Source of the DNA: Gammaproteobacteria bacterium
GTDB taxonomy: Bacteria > Pseudomonadota > Gammaproteobacteria > Acidiferrobacterales > Sulfurifustaceae
Length of the DNA stretch: 64,000 nt
Assembly: GCA_004298065.1 (NCBI GenBank)
Contig: SCRL01000058.1
Location: 51,165 to 115,164, forward strand
Direction of reading: 5' to 3'
Positions 18,726 to 28,851 of the stretch are shown here, piece after piece (within the stretch, counting starts at the first letter, position 1; each line of letters begins with the position of its first letter). Position numbers and translations under genes: made by a program. The notes under the pieces are model-generated. The model saw only the letters and a program-made list of their open reading frames with translations. It was not told the origin of the DNA and made no database searches.

Positions 18726-19811
18726 ATGGCCCTGGCGCGAAACGATACGACCGCTGAGCGACATGACGTCGATCTCACGACGCTGTCGCACGACATCAAG
18801 CGTTGGGGGCAGGAACTTGGCTTCCAGCAGGTCGGCATCGCCGACACCGATTTAAGCAAGGCCGAGACGCGGCTTCTCGACTGGCTGGGACGCGGCTGGC
18901 ACGGCGAGATGGACTACATGGCGGCGCACGGCACACGCCGCAGCCGCCCGGCCGAGCTTGTGACCGGCACGGTGCGCGTCATCAGCGTGCGGCTGGATTA
19001 TTTCCCGGCACAGGCGGAACCGGCCGATTCGGTATTGCAGCGGGCCGATACCGGCTATGTCGCGCGCTACGCCCTGGGTCGGGATTACCACAAGGTGCTG
19101 CGCTCGCGGCTGCAAAAGCTCGCTGGACGCATTGAAAGCGTTATCGGCGGTTTCAATTATCGGGTGTTCACCGACAGCGCACCGGTGCTGGAGAAGCCGC
19201 TGGCGCAAAAGGCGGGCTTGGGCTGGATCGGCAAGCACACTAACTTGCTCAACCGCGAGACCGGCTCATGGTTTTTCCTCGGCGAGTTGTATACCGACCT
19301 GCCGCTGCCGGTGGACACGCCGGCCGCCGACCATTGCGGTACCTGCCATGCCTGTCTCGACGTCTGCCCGACCCAGGCCATTGTTGCGCCCTACCAACTC
19401 GATGCGCGCCGTTGCATCTCCTATCTCACGATCGAACTGAAAGGCTCAATTCCCGTCGAGCTGCGACCGCTCATGGGCAACCGCATTTTCGGCTGTGACG
19501 ATTGCCAGCTGGTCTGTCCGTGGAACCGCTTCGCCCGATTCACTGCGGAGCCCGATTTCACGCCGCGACACAATCTCGACGCGCTGCAACTTGTTGGGCT
19601 GTTCGGCTGGAGCGAGGAGGAATTTCTGAAACGGACCGAAGGTTCCGCTATCCGACGCGCGGGCTACGAAGGCTGGCTACGCAACATTGCCGTAGGATTG
19701 GGGAATGCGCCGACAAGTCCTGAAATCATCACGGCGCTCAGCGTGCGCAAGGATCATCCATCCGCGCTCGTGCGCGAGCACGTGACATGGGCGCTTTCGC
19801 GACACCTATAG
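18726..19811 (+). CDS. queG: Epoxyqueuosine reductase
   Basis: Cobalamin-dependent, two-[4Fe-4S] enzyme for the last step of queuosine formation on tRNA. The ATG at 18726 gives 361 residues starting [17 protein letters not shown]; the longer open frame upstream lies antisense to nnr. Cluster ligands are visible in [15 protein letters not shown] and [13 protein letters not shown]-terminal HEAT-like segment ends [11 protein letters not shown]. It is divergent from nnr with only 18 bases between starts, and its stop overlaps that of convergent orn by six bases. Confidence 0.95.
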   Translation: MALARNDTTAERHDVDLTTLSHDIKRWGQELGFQQVGIADTDLSKAETRLLDWLGRGWHGEMDYMAAHGTRRSRPAELVTGTVRVISVRLDYFPAQAEPADSVLQRADTGYVARYALGRDYHKVLRSRLQKLAGRIESVIGGFNYRVFTDSAPVLEKPLAQKAGLGWIGKHTNLLNRETGSWFFLGELYTDLPLPVDTPAADHCGTCHACLDVCPTQAIVAPYQLDARRCISYLTIELKGSIPVELRPLMGNRIFGCDDCQLVCPWNRFARFTAEPDFTPRHNLDALQLVGLFGWSEEEFLKRTEGSAIRRAGYEGWLRNIAVGLGNAPTSPEIITALSVRKDHPSALVREHVTWALSRHL

Positions 19812-20369
19812 CTTGATGAAGTGCTCACGGTAATACTTGAGCTCTTCAATCGACTCGCGGACATCGTCAATCGCCTTGTGGGTGTTCTTCTTCACGTAGC
19901 CATTCACGATTTCCGGCTTCCAGCGATAGACCAACTCTTTAATAGAGCTTACATCGAGATTACGGTAATGAAACCACGCCTCCAGCTCGGGCATGCAGCG
20001 CGCGAGAAAGCGCCGGTCCTGGCAGATGCTGTTGCCGCACATCGGCGACTTGTTCTTGGGCACGTACTGGCGCAGAAAATCGAGCGTCATGCGCTCGACG
20101 TCCACTTCCGTCAGGCTTGAAAGCTTCACGCGCTCGACCAGCCCCGTGGCCGTGTGCGTGCGTGTGTTCCAGTCATCCATGCCGTTCAAAATCACGTCCG
20201 ACTGATGCACCGCGAGCACCGGGCCCTCGGCGAGGATATTGAGTTGGCTGTCGGTGACGATGGTCGCGACTTCGATAACGCGGTCGGTATCCGAATTTAA
20301 CCCTGTCATTTCCAGGTCAATCCAGATGAGAGGGCCTCCTCCCTGGTTCCCGTTGGGTACTTGCGGCAT
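19806..20369 (-). CDS. orn: Oligoribonuclease
   Basis: 3'-5' exoribonuclease that degrades di- to short oligoribonucleotides, including pGpG from cyclic-di-GMP turnover. DEDDh signature: [10 protein letters not shown] (DxE), a middle Asp in SICQDRRFL, and [11 protein letters not shown]. The 187 residues are normal; the first ten or so ([12 protein letters not shown]) are a slight N-terminal extension. Confidence 0.95.
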   Translation of the reverse strand: MPQVPNGNQGGGPLIWIDLEMTGLNSDTDRVIEVATIVTDSQLNILAEGPVLAVHQSDVILNGMDDWNTRTHTATGLVERVKLSSLTEVDVERMTLDFLRQYVPKNKSPMCGNSICQDRRFLARCMPELEAWFHYRNLDVSSIKELVYRWKPEIVNGYVKKNTHKAIDDVRESIEELKYYREHFIKL

Positions 20370-20423
20370 GCACGGTCTCCCGGTGTATTCTTGACGAACT
20401 CACCGCGATGATATCACCGACCG

Positions 20424-21665
20424 ATGCCGACATTCACTGTGTTGTTTCTTCTGCTGCTCGTGCTGGTGCTGCTGACACAGCTGTGGCTGGATCGTCGCCA
20501 GATCCTGTTCGTGCAAAATCACCGACACGCCGTGCCGGCCGCGTTCCGTCGCCGGCTGTCACTTAAGGAGCATCAGAAGGCCGCTGACTACACCGTCGCG
20601 TATGCGCGCTTCGGCCGCATGGACCATATCGCCAGCACGGCAGTACTGCTTCTCTGGACGCTGGGCGGCGGACTCGATGTGCTCGACTACGCCTGGCGCA
20701 TGAGCGACTGGGATGCAATCGTCATCGGCACCGCTTTCCTGCTGAGCGTGTTTCTGATCAACAGCCTGATCGAGCTGCCGTTCGAGGCGTGGCGGGCGTT
20801 CGTTATCGAGCGGCATTTTGGTTTCAACCGCCTAACCCCCCGGCTGTTCATTGTCGATCAGATGAAGAGGCTTCTGCTGTTGATGCTCTTTGGCGCCCCG
20901 GTAGCGTATGTGCTGCTGTGGGTCATGCAGCAAGCCGGCGAAAGCTGGTGGGTCTATGCCTGGCTGTTCTGGAGCGGCCTAAGCCTGTTCCTCGTGTGGG
21001 CCTACCCGACCCTGATCGCGCCGTTGTTCAACAAGTTCAAGCCGCTTAAACCGGGACGCTTCCGTACGCGCATCCAGGCGCTGCTGCGGCGCACCGGTTT
21101 CCGCAGCCGCGGCATCTTCGTCGTCGACAGTTCGAAGCGCACGGCGCACGGTAACGCCTACTTCACCGGTTTTGGCCGTAACAAGCGCATCGTGTTCTTC
21201 GACAGTTTGCTTGAAAGCCTGCGCGAGAAAGAGATCATCGCCGTACTGGCGCACGAGCTCGGTCACTTCAAGCGCGGGCATATCAACCAGCGGCTGGTGT
21301 TGATGCTGCTGCTGAGCCTCGCGGGCTTCGCGTTACTCGGCTGGCTCATCCAGAAGGGCTGGTTCTACGAAGGCCTCGGCGTAAGCAAGCCTTCCGAACA
21401 TGCTGCACTCATCCTCTTTGTTCTCGCGGGGCCGGTGTTCACCTACTTCCTGCACCCGCTGCTCGCGTGGCGCTCGCGCACGCACGAGTACGAGGCGGAC
21501 CGCTTCGCCGCCGAACAGACCGATGCGCGCGACCTCGTCAGCGCGCTGGTGCGGCTCTACCGCGACAACGCGCGCACGCTGACGCCGGACCCGTTGCACT
21601 CGGCGTTCTACGACTCGCACCCGCCGGCGGCGGCGCGCATCGCCCACCTGGCGCGGTTTTTCTGA
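20424..21665 (+). CDS. M48 family zinc metalloprotease (Ste24/CAAX protease type)
   Basis: The 413-residue membrane protein has several transmembrane segments and the zinc motif HELGHFKRGH (HExxH, about residue 277), with the third ligand in EYEADRFAAEQ. Size and layout match Ste24-type CAAX peptidases rather than the shorter HtpX. The bacterial role is unclear, since CAAX prenylation is not known there; membrane protein quality control is the usual suggestion. Divergent from orn; upstream of a small cytochrome. Confidence 0.9.
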   Translation: MPTFTVLFLLLLVLVLLTQLWLDRRQILFVQNHRHAVPAAFRRRLSLKEHQKAADYTVAYARFGRMDHIASTAVLLLWTLGGGLDVLDYAWRMSDWDAIVIGTAFLLSVFLINSLIELPFEAWRAFVIERHFGFNRLTPRLFIVDQMKRLLLLMLFGAPVAYVLLWVMQQAGESWWVYAWLFWSGLSLFLVWAYPTLIAPLFNKFKPLKPGRFRTRIQALLRRTGFRSRGIFVVDSSKRTAHGNAYFTGFGRNKRIVFFDSLLESLREKEIIAVLAHELGHFKRGHINQRLVLMLLLSLAGFALLGWLIQKGWFYEGLGVSKPSEHAALILFVLAGPVFTYFLHPLLAWRSRTHEYEADRFAAEQTDARDLVSALVRLYRDNARTLTPDPLHSAFYDSHPPAAARIAHLARFF

Positions 21666-21668
21666 GCC

Positions 21669-21950
21669 ATGCGCCGCGCGGCATTGCTGTTTCTCGTCAT
21701 CCTGCCGGCCACGGCACCCGCCGCAATGTTGCCCGGCGATGCAGGACGCGGCCAGGTGCTGCACGATCGCCAATGCACCGCCTGTCACGACAGTCGTGTG
21801 TACACCCGGCCGAACCGCACCGTTAAAACCGTCGAAGGGCTTATTGGCCGCGTGAAGCTGTGCAACCAGCAACTCGGAACGAAACTGCAACGCGACCAGC
21901 TGAACGATCTGGTGAAGTATCTGGACGAAGCGTTCTATAAGTTTCCCTAG
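21669..21950 (+). CDS. Small periplasmic cytochrome c
   Basis: 93 residues: a signal peptide (MRRAALLFLVILPATAPAA), then a single haem-binding CTACH and a class-I-like fold, ending LVKYLDEAFYKF. The usual C-terminal axial Met is not obvious, so the second ligand may be different. Starts three bases after the M48 protease gene. Electron partner unknown. Confidence 0.82.
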   Translation: MRRAALLFLVILPATAPAAMLPGDAGRGQVLHDRQCTACHDSRVYTRPNRTVKTVEGLIGRVKLCNQQLGTKLQRDQLNDLVKYLDEAFYKFP

Positions 21951-21966
21951 CGCGCCGGAGGTCGTC

Positions 21967-22302
21967 ATGACGGATCTGAAGCAGCAGACATGCCAGCCGA
22001 TCCCGACCGGAACGCCGGCGCTGGACCGCACCGCCGTCGCCGCACTGCTGGCGCAAATTCCGAACTGGACGCTCAACGACACCGGGAACGGGATCAACCG
22101 CACCTACCGCTTCAAGAACTATTACGAAACCATGGCGTTCGTGAATGCGCTCGCCTGGATCGCACACCGCGAGGATCATCATCCCGACATCGAAGTCAGC
22201 TACAACCGCTGTCTCGTGCGTTACAGCACCCACTCGGTGAAAGGCCTGTCGAACAACGACTTCATCTGCGCCGCCAAGCTGAACGCCCTGTTCGGCGAGT
22301 GA
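21967..22302 (+). CDS. phhB: Pterin-4a-carbinolamine dehydratase
   Basis: Dehydrates 4a-hydroxytetrahydropterin formed by aromatic amino acid hydroxylases. The 111 residues contain the family core AHREDHHPDIEVSYNRCLVRYSTHS with the catalytic His residues. No phenylalanine hydroxylase gene (phhA) lies in the window. Sixteen bases after the cytochrome gene. Confidence 0.93.
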   Translation: MTDLKQQTCQPIPTGTPALDRTAVAALLAQIPNWTLNDTGNGINRTYRFKNYYETMAFVNALAWIAHREDHHPDIEVSYNRCLVRYSTHSVKGLSNNDFICAAKLNALFGE

Positions 22303-22344
22303 CACGGCTTTGCCCTGCCGGCGTGGCACGCTAGACTGCCGGCC

Positions 22345-23976
22345 GTGACGACGCGCACGGCCACCTTTTCCGAATCGATTCCAACCTGGCTCGTAATCCT
22401 GCTGGCCGCGGCATGGATACTTCCCGGCCTGGTCGGCCACGACCCGTGGAAGCCGGACGAGGCCTACAGCTTCGGGCTCGTGTACCACATCCTGCAGACC
22501 GGCGATCTCGTGGTGCCGACACTCGCCGGCGAGCCATTCATGGAAAAGCCGCCACTGCTCTATCTCACGGCGGCACTGTTCGCAAAAATATTTTCCGGCA
22601 TGTTGCCGCTGCACGACAGTGCGCGTCTGGCGAGCGGGTTTTACATCGCCCTTACGCTGCTTTTCACCGGACTCGCGGCGCGCGAACTCTATGGGCAGGG
22701 ACGTGCAGCTGTGCTGGCGCTGCTTGCCTCCCTTGGTCTGGCGCCGTGGGCGCATTTACTGATTACGGACACCGCTCTGCTCGCTGGTCTTGCGCTCGGT
22801 CTCTATGGTTTCGCGCTTGGCATACGCAATCACACTGTCGGTGGATTGTGCCTCGGGACCGGTATTGGCATTGCCTTTCTGTCCAAAGGACTGCTCGGCC
22901 CCGGCCTGCTCGGGATCACTGCGTTGTTGCTGCCTCTGCTGCATCCAACCTGGCGCTCGCGCAATTACCTGATGTCATTGTTTGCTGCAGGGCTCGCTGC
23001 GCTGCCCTGGTTACTTTTGTGGCCGATAGCGCTTTACCTGCGCTCGCCGGAGCTTTTCAGCGCGTGGCTTTGGGATAACAACTTCGGCCGCTTTCTCGGG
23101 ACAAGCGGCCTAGGCCCGAAACAGGAGACATTGTTTTACCTGCGCACACTGCCATGGTTCACCTGGCCGACATGGCTGCTGGCGCTCTGGGGCATGTGGA
23201 TTGCCGGGCGCCAGAGCCTGCAGCAGCCGGCAAACCTGTTGCCGGTCGTGCTACTGGCGGTAATCATTGCGGCATTGGTATCTGCATCCGATGCGCGCCA
23301 GGTCTACGCACTGCCGGTCATGCTGCCGTTGGCGTTATGCGCCGCCTCGGCGCTTCCCGTCGTGCCGCGGAAATTGACTGTAGCCCTGTTCGGATTGTCT
23401 GTCGCAGCCATGCTCCTCGCGTTGCTGTTCGTCTGGGGAACGTGGTGGTCATCCGGAACCTGGCTCACCCCCGGGTTTGCTGGCACCGACCCGACCGCCA
23501 CGCCCATGCCACGGCTTGTTTCAATCGAAGGGGCGATTGCCGCCCTGTATAGCATCAGCGGCATCAGCCTGATCTATGCCATCAGACGCATGCGCGAACG
23601 CGTGCTGGCGGGATGGACGCTCGTGGTCACCCTATTCCTGGGGCTGTCCATGACATTGCTGCTCGGTACGATTGACGACCAGAAGAGCTATCGGGCCGTG
23701 ATGAATTCGCTGAAAACCGCCATGCCGGCCGCTTCCTGCATCGCCAACGAAGGACTTGGAGAGCCGCAACGCGCGATGCTCGAATACTATGCCGGTGTCC
23801 GCACCCTGCGACAGGGACATCCATTGGCGACGCAATGCGATCTGCTGCTGATCCAGGAAAACATTGCCGAACCCAAACAGATAGACCCCGCGATATGGAG
23901 AATGGTCTGGGAAGGCGGGCGCAGGGGTGGCGATACGCAGCGCCTGCGCCTGTTTCGCCGGGCGACTGCCACATGA
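22345..23976 (+). CDS. ArnT-like membrane glycosyltransferase (PMT/GT83 type)
   Basis: 543 residues with about a dozen hydrophobic segments and the GT-C signature KPDEAYSFGLVYHIL near residue 38, followed by GEPFMEKPPLLYL, typical of ArnT/dolichol-phosphate-mannose type transferases. Such enzymes move a sugar from a lipid-phosphate donor to a periplasmic acceptor (lipid A or protein). The GTG start at 22345 is the best available. Acceptor and donor cannot be inferred; no arn operon is adjacent. Overlaps the next gene by four bases. Confidence 0.85.
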   Translation: MTTRTATFSESIPTWLVILLAAAWILPGLVGHDPWKPDEAYSFGLVYHILQTGDLVVPTLAGEPFMEKPPLLYLTAALFAKIFSGMLPLHDSARLASGFYIALTLLFTGLAARELYGQGRAAVLALLASLGLAPWAHLLITDTALLAGLALGLYGFALGIRNHTVGGLCLGTGIGIAFLSKGLLGPGLLGITALLLPLLHPTWRSRNYLMSLFAAGLAALPWLLLWPIALYLRSPELFSAWLWDNNFGRFLGTSGLGPKQETLFYLRTLPWFTWPTWLLALWGMWIAGRQSLQQPANLLPVVLLAVIIAALVSASDARQVYALPVMLPLALCAASALPVVPRKLTVALFGLSVAAMLLALLFVWGTWWSSGTWLTPGFAGTDPTATPMPRLVSIEGAIAALYSISGISLIYAIRRMRERVLAGWTLVVTLFLGLSMTLLLGTIDDQKSYRAVMNSLKTAMPAASCIANEGLGEPQRAMLEYYAGVRTLRQGHPLATQCDLLLIQENIAEPKQIDPAIWRMVWEGGRRGGDTQRLRLFRRATAT

Positions 23977-24737
23977 ACCCTGTTATGCGCGGTATCACGT
24001 ATGCGATATTGGGCCTGATCCTGTCCACGGCTGCGTTCGGCGCCGACCCGTTCCCTGCCCGACTTACGCTGGATTATTCCCTGAGCCGAAACGGCCATGA
24101 GATCGGTGTGGTTACGCGCACACTTGAACGCAACACCGATGGCCGCTATGCGCATACCCTGTGGATGCGCGCCACCGGACTAACCGCCCTCGTCTACCGC
24201 ACGGAGTGGCGCGAGCACGGCGTGTTCGTCGTCAAAGACGGGGATGTTCTGCCGCAACGCTTCACGGAAACGCGAACCGGCGACAAGCGTGCCTACGAGC
24301 ATGGCGTCACGTTCGACCGCACGCGGATGTTGCTGGTATTCGGCCAGCAACAACAGAAATCGCTGTCACCCGGCGTTCAGGACCAAGGCAGTCTGATCTA
24401 TGCGCTCATGCTCAAGCCGCTGACCGCGCCCGGCGAACGAATGATCGCTGTCACCGACGGGAAGGATGTCGACACCTATGCGCTGGTATACCGCGGCCGC
24501 GAGTCTGTTTCGACGCCGCTCGGCGTGTTCGAAACCATCGTGATCCGACGGATCACGCCAAAACAGCTGGAACAGGAGACGCGCTGTCAGCGCGAGAAAC
24601 TGCCGGACGAGGCATGCCGGCCGGACGACTTGACCTTCTGGCTCGCGCCGGCCAGAAACCACGCGCCGGTAAAGCTTGAGCGCCGGCGCAAGGACGAAAC
24701 GACGACGATGATCCTGCGCGAGGCGCGCGGGCTCTAG
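23973..24737 (+). CDS. DUF3108 domain exported protein
   Basis: The ATG at 23973 overlaps the previous stop (ATGA) and gives 254 residues with a signal peptide (GITYAILGLILSTAAFGA). The body, RLTLDYSLSRNGHEIGVVTR, resembles DUF3108 periplasmic beta-rich proteins of unknown function. Coupling to the glycosyltransferase suggests an envelope role. Its stop shares the palindrome CTAG with the convergent gene. Confidence 0.8.
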   Translation: MNPVMRGITYAILGLILSTAAFGADPFPARLTLDYSLSRNGHEIGVVTRTLERNTDGRYAHTLWMRATGLTALVYRTEWREHGVFVVKDGDVLPQRFTETRTGDKRAYEHGVTFDRTRMLLVFGQQQQKSLSPGVQDQGSLIYALMLKPLTAPGERMIAVTDGKDVDTYALVYRGRESVSTPLGVFETIVIRRITPKQLEQETRCQREKLPDEACRPDDLTFWLAPARNHAPVKLERRRKDETTTMILREARGL

Positions 24738-25240
24738 CGTTTGAGCGGATAGTCCGGGTAGCGTTTGCGGAACTCGGCCATCTTTTCATCGGCCTCGGCG
24801 TGCAGACCCAGTTTGCGCAACTCCTCGATATCGGCCAGCCACTGTTCCGGCGTCTTTTGCTTGGGTTGAACCGTTACGTCGCGCGCCTCGAAGCGCGGCG
24901 TCTCCTTGGGTGCGATCTTGGGAACCGGCGTGGGCTTGGCCGACGGTGCGGGCGTCTCGACCACGGGCGCGGCTTCAGGCGGCAGCGGCGTCGCGCCCTG
25001 ACGCGTCATGAACAGCACGATACCGACGCTGAGCACCACCGTCGCCGCGAGCGACAGCGGCATCAGCCAGCGCGGCTTGCCGCCGCGCGGCGCCGTATTT
25101 CCGCCACGCGCCTCGGCAAGGAGACGCGCATCGAGCGACGCCGACGGTTCCTCGCGTCCCGTCTCGCGATAGGCGCGCGTCAGCGGCGAATCCCCGCGCA
25201 GGTATTCGTCCAGCCGTTTGTCGTCCGCTCGCTGTGCCAT
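24734..25240 (-). CDS. Probable membrane anti-sigma factor
   Basis: 168 residues: a cytoplasmic N-terminus of about 60 residues, one transmembrane helix (LMPLSLAATVVLSVGIVLFM, about 59-79), a Pro/Ala-rich stretch, and a helical C-terminus. Starts three bases after the ECF sigma gene, the usual place for an anti-sigma factor. No ZAS zinc motif is visible, so it would be of a non-zinc type. Function inferred mainly from position and topology. Confidence 0.6.
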   Translation of the reverse strand: MAQRADDKRLDEYLRGDSPLTRAYRETGREEPSASLDARLLAEARGGNTAPRGGKPRWLMPLSLAATVVLSVGIVLFMTRQGATPLPPEAAPVVETPAPSAKPTPVPKIAPKETPRFEARDVTVQPKQKTPEQWLADIEELRKLGLHAEADEKMAEFRKRYPDYPLKR

Positions 25241-25243
25241 GTC

Positions 25244-25807
25244 CTAGTTCTCTTCCGTCGCCAACCCGTGCCGCAGCTTCGCCACGGCATAACGCAGGCG
25301 GCTTTTGGCGGTTTCAGCATTCACGCCGGTGACTTCCGCGATTTCGTCCACCGATAACCCCGTCTCTTCGCGCAGCAAAAACGCCTCACGCTGCGCCTCG
25401 GGCAGCTCGCCGATCAGCACCTTCAACCGCGCCGCCTGGCGGCGTAGATCAATCTGGTGTTCCACCGACGGCAAGTGCCCGTCAGGTATCTCCTCCATCG
25501 TCTCGCTGTCGGTATAGGAAACGGGCAGGCCGCGGCCCTCGCGACGGTAATAGTCGATGAGGCGATTGTGCGCGAGATGGAACAGGTAGGTCGCGAACTT
25601 GGCCTTGACCTCGTAGCGTTCGCGGGCACGGATGATATTCAGCCACACGTCCTGAAACAGCTCTTCGGCCACCGCCGCCGAGCGGCATTGGCGCAGGATG
25701 TAGCGGTAAAGCGCGCCCTTGTGGCGGCTGTACAGCGTTTCGAAGGCGCCCGCATCGCCGTCGCGATACCCCAGCATCAAGTCTTCGTCGCTCCGCGCCT
25801 TGTGCAT
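25244..25807 (-). CDS. ECF-type RNA polymerase sigma factor
   Basis: 187 residues from the ATG at 25807. Region 2 contains SAAVAEELFQDVWLNII and ATYLFHLAHNRLIDYYRR; region 4 contains PEAQREAFLLREETGLSVDEIAEVTG, a helix-turn-helix. Region 1 and region 3 are absent, as in ECF sigmas. It is co-transcribed with the membrane protein that follows, which probably sequesters it. The inducing signal is unknown. Confidence 0.88.
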   Translation of the reverse strand: MHKARSDEDLMLGYRDGDAGAFETLYSRHKGALYRYILRQCRSAAVAEELFQDVWLNIIRARERYEVKAKFATYLFHLAHNRLIDYYRREGRGLPVSYTDSETMEEIPDGHLPSVEHQIDLRRQAARLKVLIGELPEAQREAFLLREETGLSVDEIAEVTGVNAETAKSRLRYAVAKLRHGLATEEN

Positions 25808-25851
25808 GATTGTTAACGCTGGGGTGCGAGAATCCGGGTCAAACGGGGCTT

Positions 25852-26451
25852 TCAGGCCTCGCGTCGCCCGGACAGGGCGCGCGCCAGGGTGCTGCGGTCG
25901 GTGTATTCGAGCTCGCCGCCGACCGGAACGCCGTAGGCGATGCGCGTGGCCTTGATGCCGCGGGCACGCACCAATTCGCCGATGTAGTGCGCCGTCGCCT
26001 CGCCCTCGGCGGTGGGATTGGTCGCGAGCACGACCTCTTTCACGCCGCCTTCGTCGAGCAGATTTTCGAGCCGTGGGATATGGATTTCTTCCGGGCCGAT
26101 GCCGTCGAGCGGCGATAGCCGGCCCATGAGGACGAAATACAGACCCTGGTAAGCGCCGGACTGTTCCAGCGAAGCCAGGTCGGAAGGTGTTTCGACGATG
26201 CACAGCAACGAACGATCGCGGCGTGGCGAGGCGCAGATGGCGCACAACTCTTCTTCGCCGAGATTGTTACAACGCTTGCAGTGAACGATGCGATCGGCGG
26301 CCTGAGTCAGCGCGCGGGCAATGGCGCGTGCGCCCTCGCGGTCTCGCGACAAAAGATGGAACGCCATGCGCTGGGCGCTCTTCGGGCCCACGCCCGGCAG
26401 CCGGCGCAGCGCCTCCTTCAGCGCGTCGAGGACGTTCCTGGCGTCGGCCAT
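25852..26451 (-). CDS. recR: Recombination protein RecR
   Basis: Component of RecFOR, loading RecA on gapped DNA. The 199 residues show an N-terminal helix-hairpin-helix ([15 protein letters not shown]), a four-Cys zinc finger ([16 protein letters not shown]) and a Toprim domain with [12 protein letters not shown]. Follows ybaB by three bases, the conserved dnaX-ybaB-recR order. Confidence 0.97.
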   Translation of the reverse strand: MADARNVLDALKEALRRLPGVGPKSAQRMAFHLLSRDREGARAIARALTQAADRIVHCKRCNNLGEEELCAICASPRRDRSLLCIVETPSDLASLEQSGAYQGLYFVLMGRLSPLDGIGPEEIHIPRLENLLDEGGVKEVVLATNPTAEGEATAHYIGELVRARGIKATRIAYGVPVGGELEYTDRSTLARALSGRREA

Positions 26452-26454
26452 CGG

Positions 26455-26775
26455 TCAGAACGGAAATGGCATGCCCGGCAGGCTCATGCCGCCGGTAATG
26501 CTCGACATCTTCTCCTGCGCCGCCTGCTCGACCTTGCGCACGGCATCGTTCATGGCCGCAGCCACCAGGTCTTCCAATACTTCTTTGTCGTCCTTGAGCA
26601 GCGTGGCGTCGATCTCGACGCGCTTCACGTCGTGCCGCCCGGTCATGGTGACGCGCACCATGCTGCCACCGGCCGAGCCGGTGACCTCGAGCGCCGCCAA
26701 CTCCTCCTGCGCGCGCTTGAGGTTCTCCTGCATCGCCTGCGCCTGTTTCAGAATATTGCCAAGTCCGCCTTTCAT
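26455..26775 (-). CDS. ybaB: Nucleoid-associated protein YbaB/EbfC
   Basis: Small DNA-binding protein. The ATG at 26775 gives [19 protein letters not shown] and 106 residues, the family length; the upstream extension overlaps dnaX and is unlike the family. The helical N-terminus, a beta region ([17 protein letters not shown]) and a Gly/Pro-rich tail are typical. Lies 13 bases after dnaX. Confidence 0.95.
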   Translation of the reverse strand: MKGGLGNILKQAQAMQENLKRAQEELAALEVTGSAGGSMVRVTMTGRHDVKRVEIDATLLKDDKEVLEDLVAAAMNDAVRKVEQAAQEKMSSITGGMSLPGMPFPF

Positions 26776-26788
26776 TGCCGCCTCATCG

Positions 26789-28453
26789 TCACGTCTTTGG
26801 TCGTACCGTGCCCGGGACGACCCGGGCATTGAATTTTTCCATCAGCGCACCAACGGTTGGGTCGGTCTGGATGGCACGCTCGGCCGCCTCCTGGCGCTCA
26901 TTGCGCTCACGCGTCTTTTCCTGCGCCGGTGTTTCAGCGGCGGGTTGCCCGACGCGCATATTCAGCTTGAGCGCGCGACCATAATACTGCTCGAGCGCGC
27001 GCTTGAACTCGGCCTCGCGCTCCTTGCTGTGCAGCTTGGCGCAGGATTCGTGCAGCACCAGGTTCAGCGCTCCGTCGGATTCGGATTCGAGCACGGTATG
27101 ACTCGCGAGCTCGCGCAACAACCCACCGAGACCGAGCGCGGTCACGACCTCGCTCCAGCGTTCCGCGGTCGGTGCCGGACGCGGCTTGATCGGAGCGGCC
27201 GCGGAAACGGGACTCGCCGGTTGCGGCTTGGCCACTGGTGCTGCCGGCGCGGCAGCAGGCGCCATCGGCGCCGCGGCGGCTGTCTTTATCCGTGGAGCGG
27301 CGGCCGGGGCGGCCGACGCTTCGGCAACTGCTCCCTGCGTTGCTCTACCTCCGGCATCCCTGCCGTCGTCGCCTGCCGAGGCTGCGGGACGGAACGCGAG
27401 CATGCGCAGCAGCGTCATTTCCACGCCGATGCGGGGATCCGGCGCATACGCCAGATCGCGCCGACCCATGAGGCCGATCTGGTAATAAAGCTGTACGTCT
27501 TCCGGCGTGAGGCGCGTGACGTGCGCACTCAGATCCTGACCCTCTCCGGCCAACGCCGGATCCACCTGCGCCAGTGCGATGCGATGCAGCGCGCCGAGCA
27601 ATTCATCGAGCAGCCCCTGCGTGCCGGTGCCGTGCGCGGCGACGTCGGCCACGACAGCGAGCAGCGTACGGGCATCGTTATCCGCCAGCGCGCGCAACAC
27701 CCGGTCCACGGCATCCTGGTCGATAGTGCCGAGCATGGCGCGGACCTCGGCCTCGGCCACCTTGCCGCTGCCGTAGGCGATGGCCTGATCGAGCAGCGAC
27801 AGGCCATCGCGCAGGCTGCCGTCGGCGGCGCGCGCGAGCAGCGCGAGCGATGGTGCATCGTAGGCGGTCTTTTCGGCGTCGAGAATCTTGCGCAGCTGGG
27901 CCTCGATCTGCGCCGGCTCCAGGCGCTTGAGATTGAACTGCAAGCAGCGCGACAACACCGTGACCGGCAGCTTCTGCGGATCGGTGGTCGCAAGCAGGAA
28001 TTTGACGTGCGGCGGCGGCTCTTCGAGCGTCTTCAGCAGCGCGTTGAAAGAATGGCCCGAGAGCATGTGCACTTCGTCAATGAGGTACACCTTGTAGCGC
28101 CCACGGGTCGGTGCGTACGGGACGTTGTCGAGCAGCTCGCGCGTGTCGTCGACCTTGGTGCGCGAGGCCGCGTCCACCTCGATCAGGTCGACAAACCGCC
28201 CCTCGTCCACCTCGACGCAGGCGGAGCATGTACCGCAGGGTTTCGAGGTAACGCCGGTCTCGCAGTTGAGCGACTTGGCGAGAATGCGCGCGATGGTGGT
28301 CTTGCCGACACCGCGCGTGCCGGTGAACAGGAAGGCATGGTGCAGGCGCCCGTTGTCGAGGGCATTCACCAGCGGACGCACCACGTGCTCCTGGCCCACG
28401 AGCTCGGCGAACGTGCGCGGGCGCCACTTGCGTGCGAGGACCTGGTAGCTCAC
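26789..28453 (-). CDS. dnaX: DNA polymerase III subunits gamma/tau
   Basis: Clamp-loader ATPase. The GTG start at 28453 gives [20 protein letters not shown] and 554 residues. Walker [13 protein letters not shown] (about 45-56), a zinc module with CGTCSAC, the Walker B region [10 protein letters not shown] and the sensor-1 region [10 protein letters not shown] are present. Domains I-III end near 365; an Ala/Pro-rich linker follows, then a tau-type C-terminus. No A6G slippage heptamer is visible, so a short gamma form may be absent or made differently. The linker contains palindromic repeat copy B. Confidence 0.95.
   Translation of the reverse strand: MSYQVLARKWRPRTFAELVGQEHVVRPLVNALDNGRLHHAFLFTGTRGVGKTTIARILAKSLNCETGVTSKPCGTCSACVEVDEGRFVDLIEVDAASRTKVDDTRELLDNVPYAPTRGRYKVYLIDEVHMLSGHSFNALLKTLEEPPPHVKFLLATTDPQKLPVTVLSRCLQFNLKRLEPAQIEAQLRKILDAEKTAYDAPSLALLARAADGSLRDGLSLLDQAIAYGSGKVAEAEVRAMLGTIDQDAVDRVLRALADNDARTLLAVVADVAAHGTGTQGLLDELLGALHRIALAQVDPALAGEGQDLSAHVTRLTPEDVQLYYQIGLMGRRDLAYAPDPRIGVEMTLLRMLAFRPAASAGDDGRDAGGRATQGAVAEASAAPAAAPRIKTAAAAPMAPAAAPAAPVAKPQPASPVSAAAPIKPRPAPTAERWSEVVTALGLGGLLRELASHTVLESESDGALNLVLHESCAKLHSKEREAEFKRALEQYYGRALKLNMRVGQPAAETPAQEKTRERNERQEAAERAIQTDPTVGALMEKFNARVVPGTVRPKT
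27320..27377 (-). repeat. Palindromic repeat element, copy B, in the dnaX linker
   Basis: Near-copy of 17154-17211. It encodes [18 protein letters not shown] in the disordered linker of DnaX, in the same frame as the nnr copy. Stem 1 is CGGCA-GGGA-TGCCG (copy A: CTCCA-GGGA-TGGAG): two base pairs changed on both sides with pairing kept. Stem 2, GCAAC/GTTGC, is unchanged. Confidence 0.75.
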
Positions 28454-28505
28454 GGGCGGCGATTCATCATCTAATAATTAATTAACGTTGCGCTCGGCTG
28501 AGGGT

Positions 28506-28618
28506 GGCGGCTCGAGCCAGCCTGACCCCGGTACCCGGATAACCTGCTGCGGCTGCTTCCTTCCGGACCTGACCGGGTTCACAGACCTCCGTCACCGAGG
28601 GGACCGGCCCTCACCGCC
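28506..28618 (-). ncRNA. ffs: Signal recognition particle RNA (4.5S RNA)
   Basis: On the minus strand a transcript of about 113 nt starts GGCGGTGAGGGCC and ends GGCTCGAGCCGCC, arms that pair as the long SRP helix. The middle has the conserved domain IV core TCCGGAAGGAAGCAGC that binds Ffh. Location just upstream of dnaX and beside tRNA-Ser matches many proteobacteria. Ends are estimated from pairing. Confidence 0.92.
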
Positions 28619-28760
28619 ATAGTTAACAGCCGGGGAAGTTTAACATGGTGCTGTAACGACAACATCTTTACCGGACACCTTGCGCCCCGCATTGCGGTGG
28701 AGGTGCGTCTGGTTTACCCTTCGCCGCCTTGCGTGCGCCAGGGAGGCGCGCAAATAGTCC

Positions 28761-28851
<91 letters not shown>

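Noticed and set aside
26789..28453. Programmed frameshift for a DnaX gamma form
   Set aside because: No A6G-type slippery heptamer with downstream stem was found on the coding strand.
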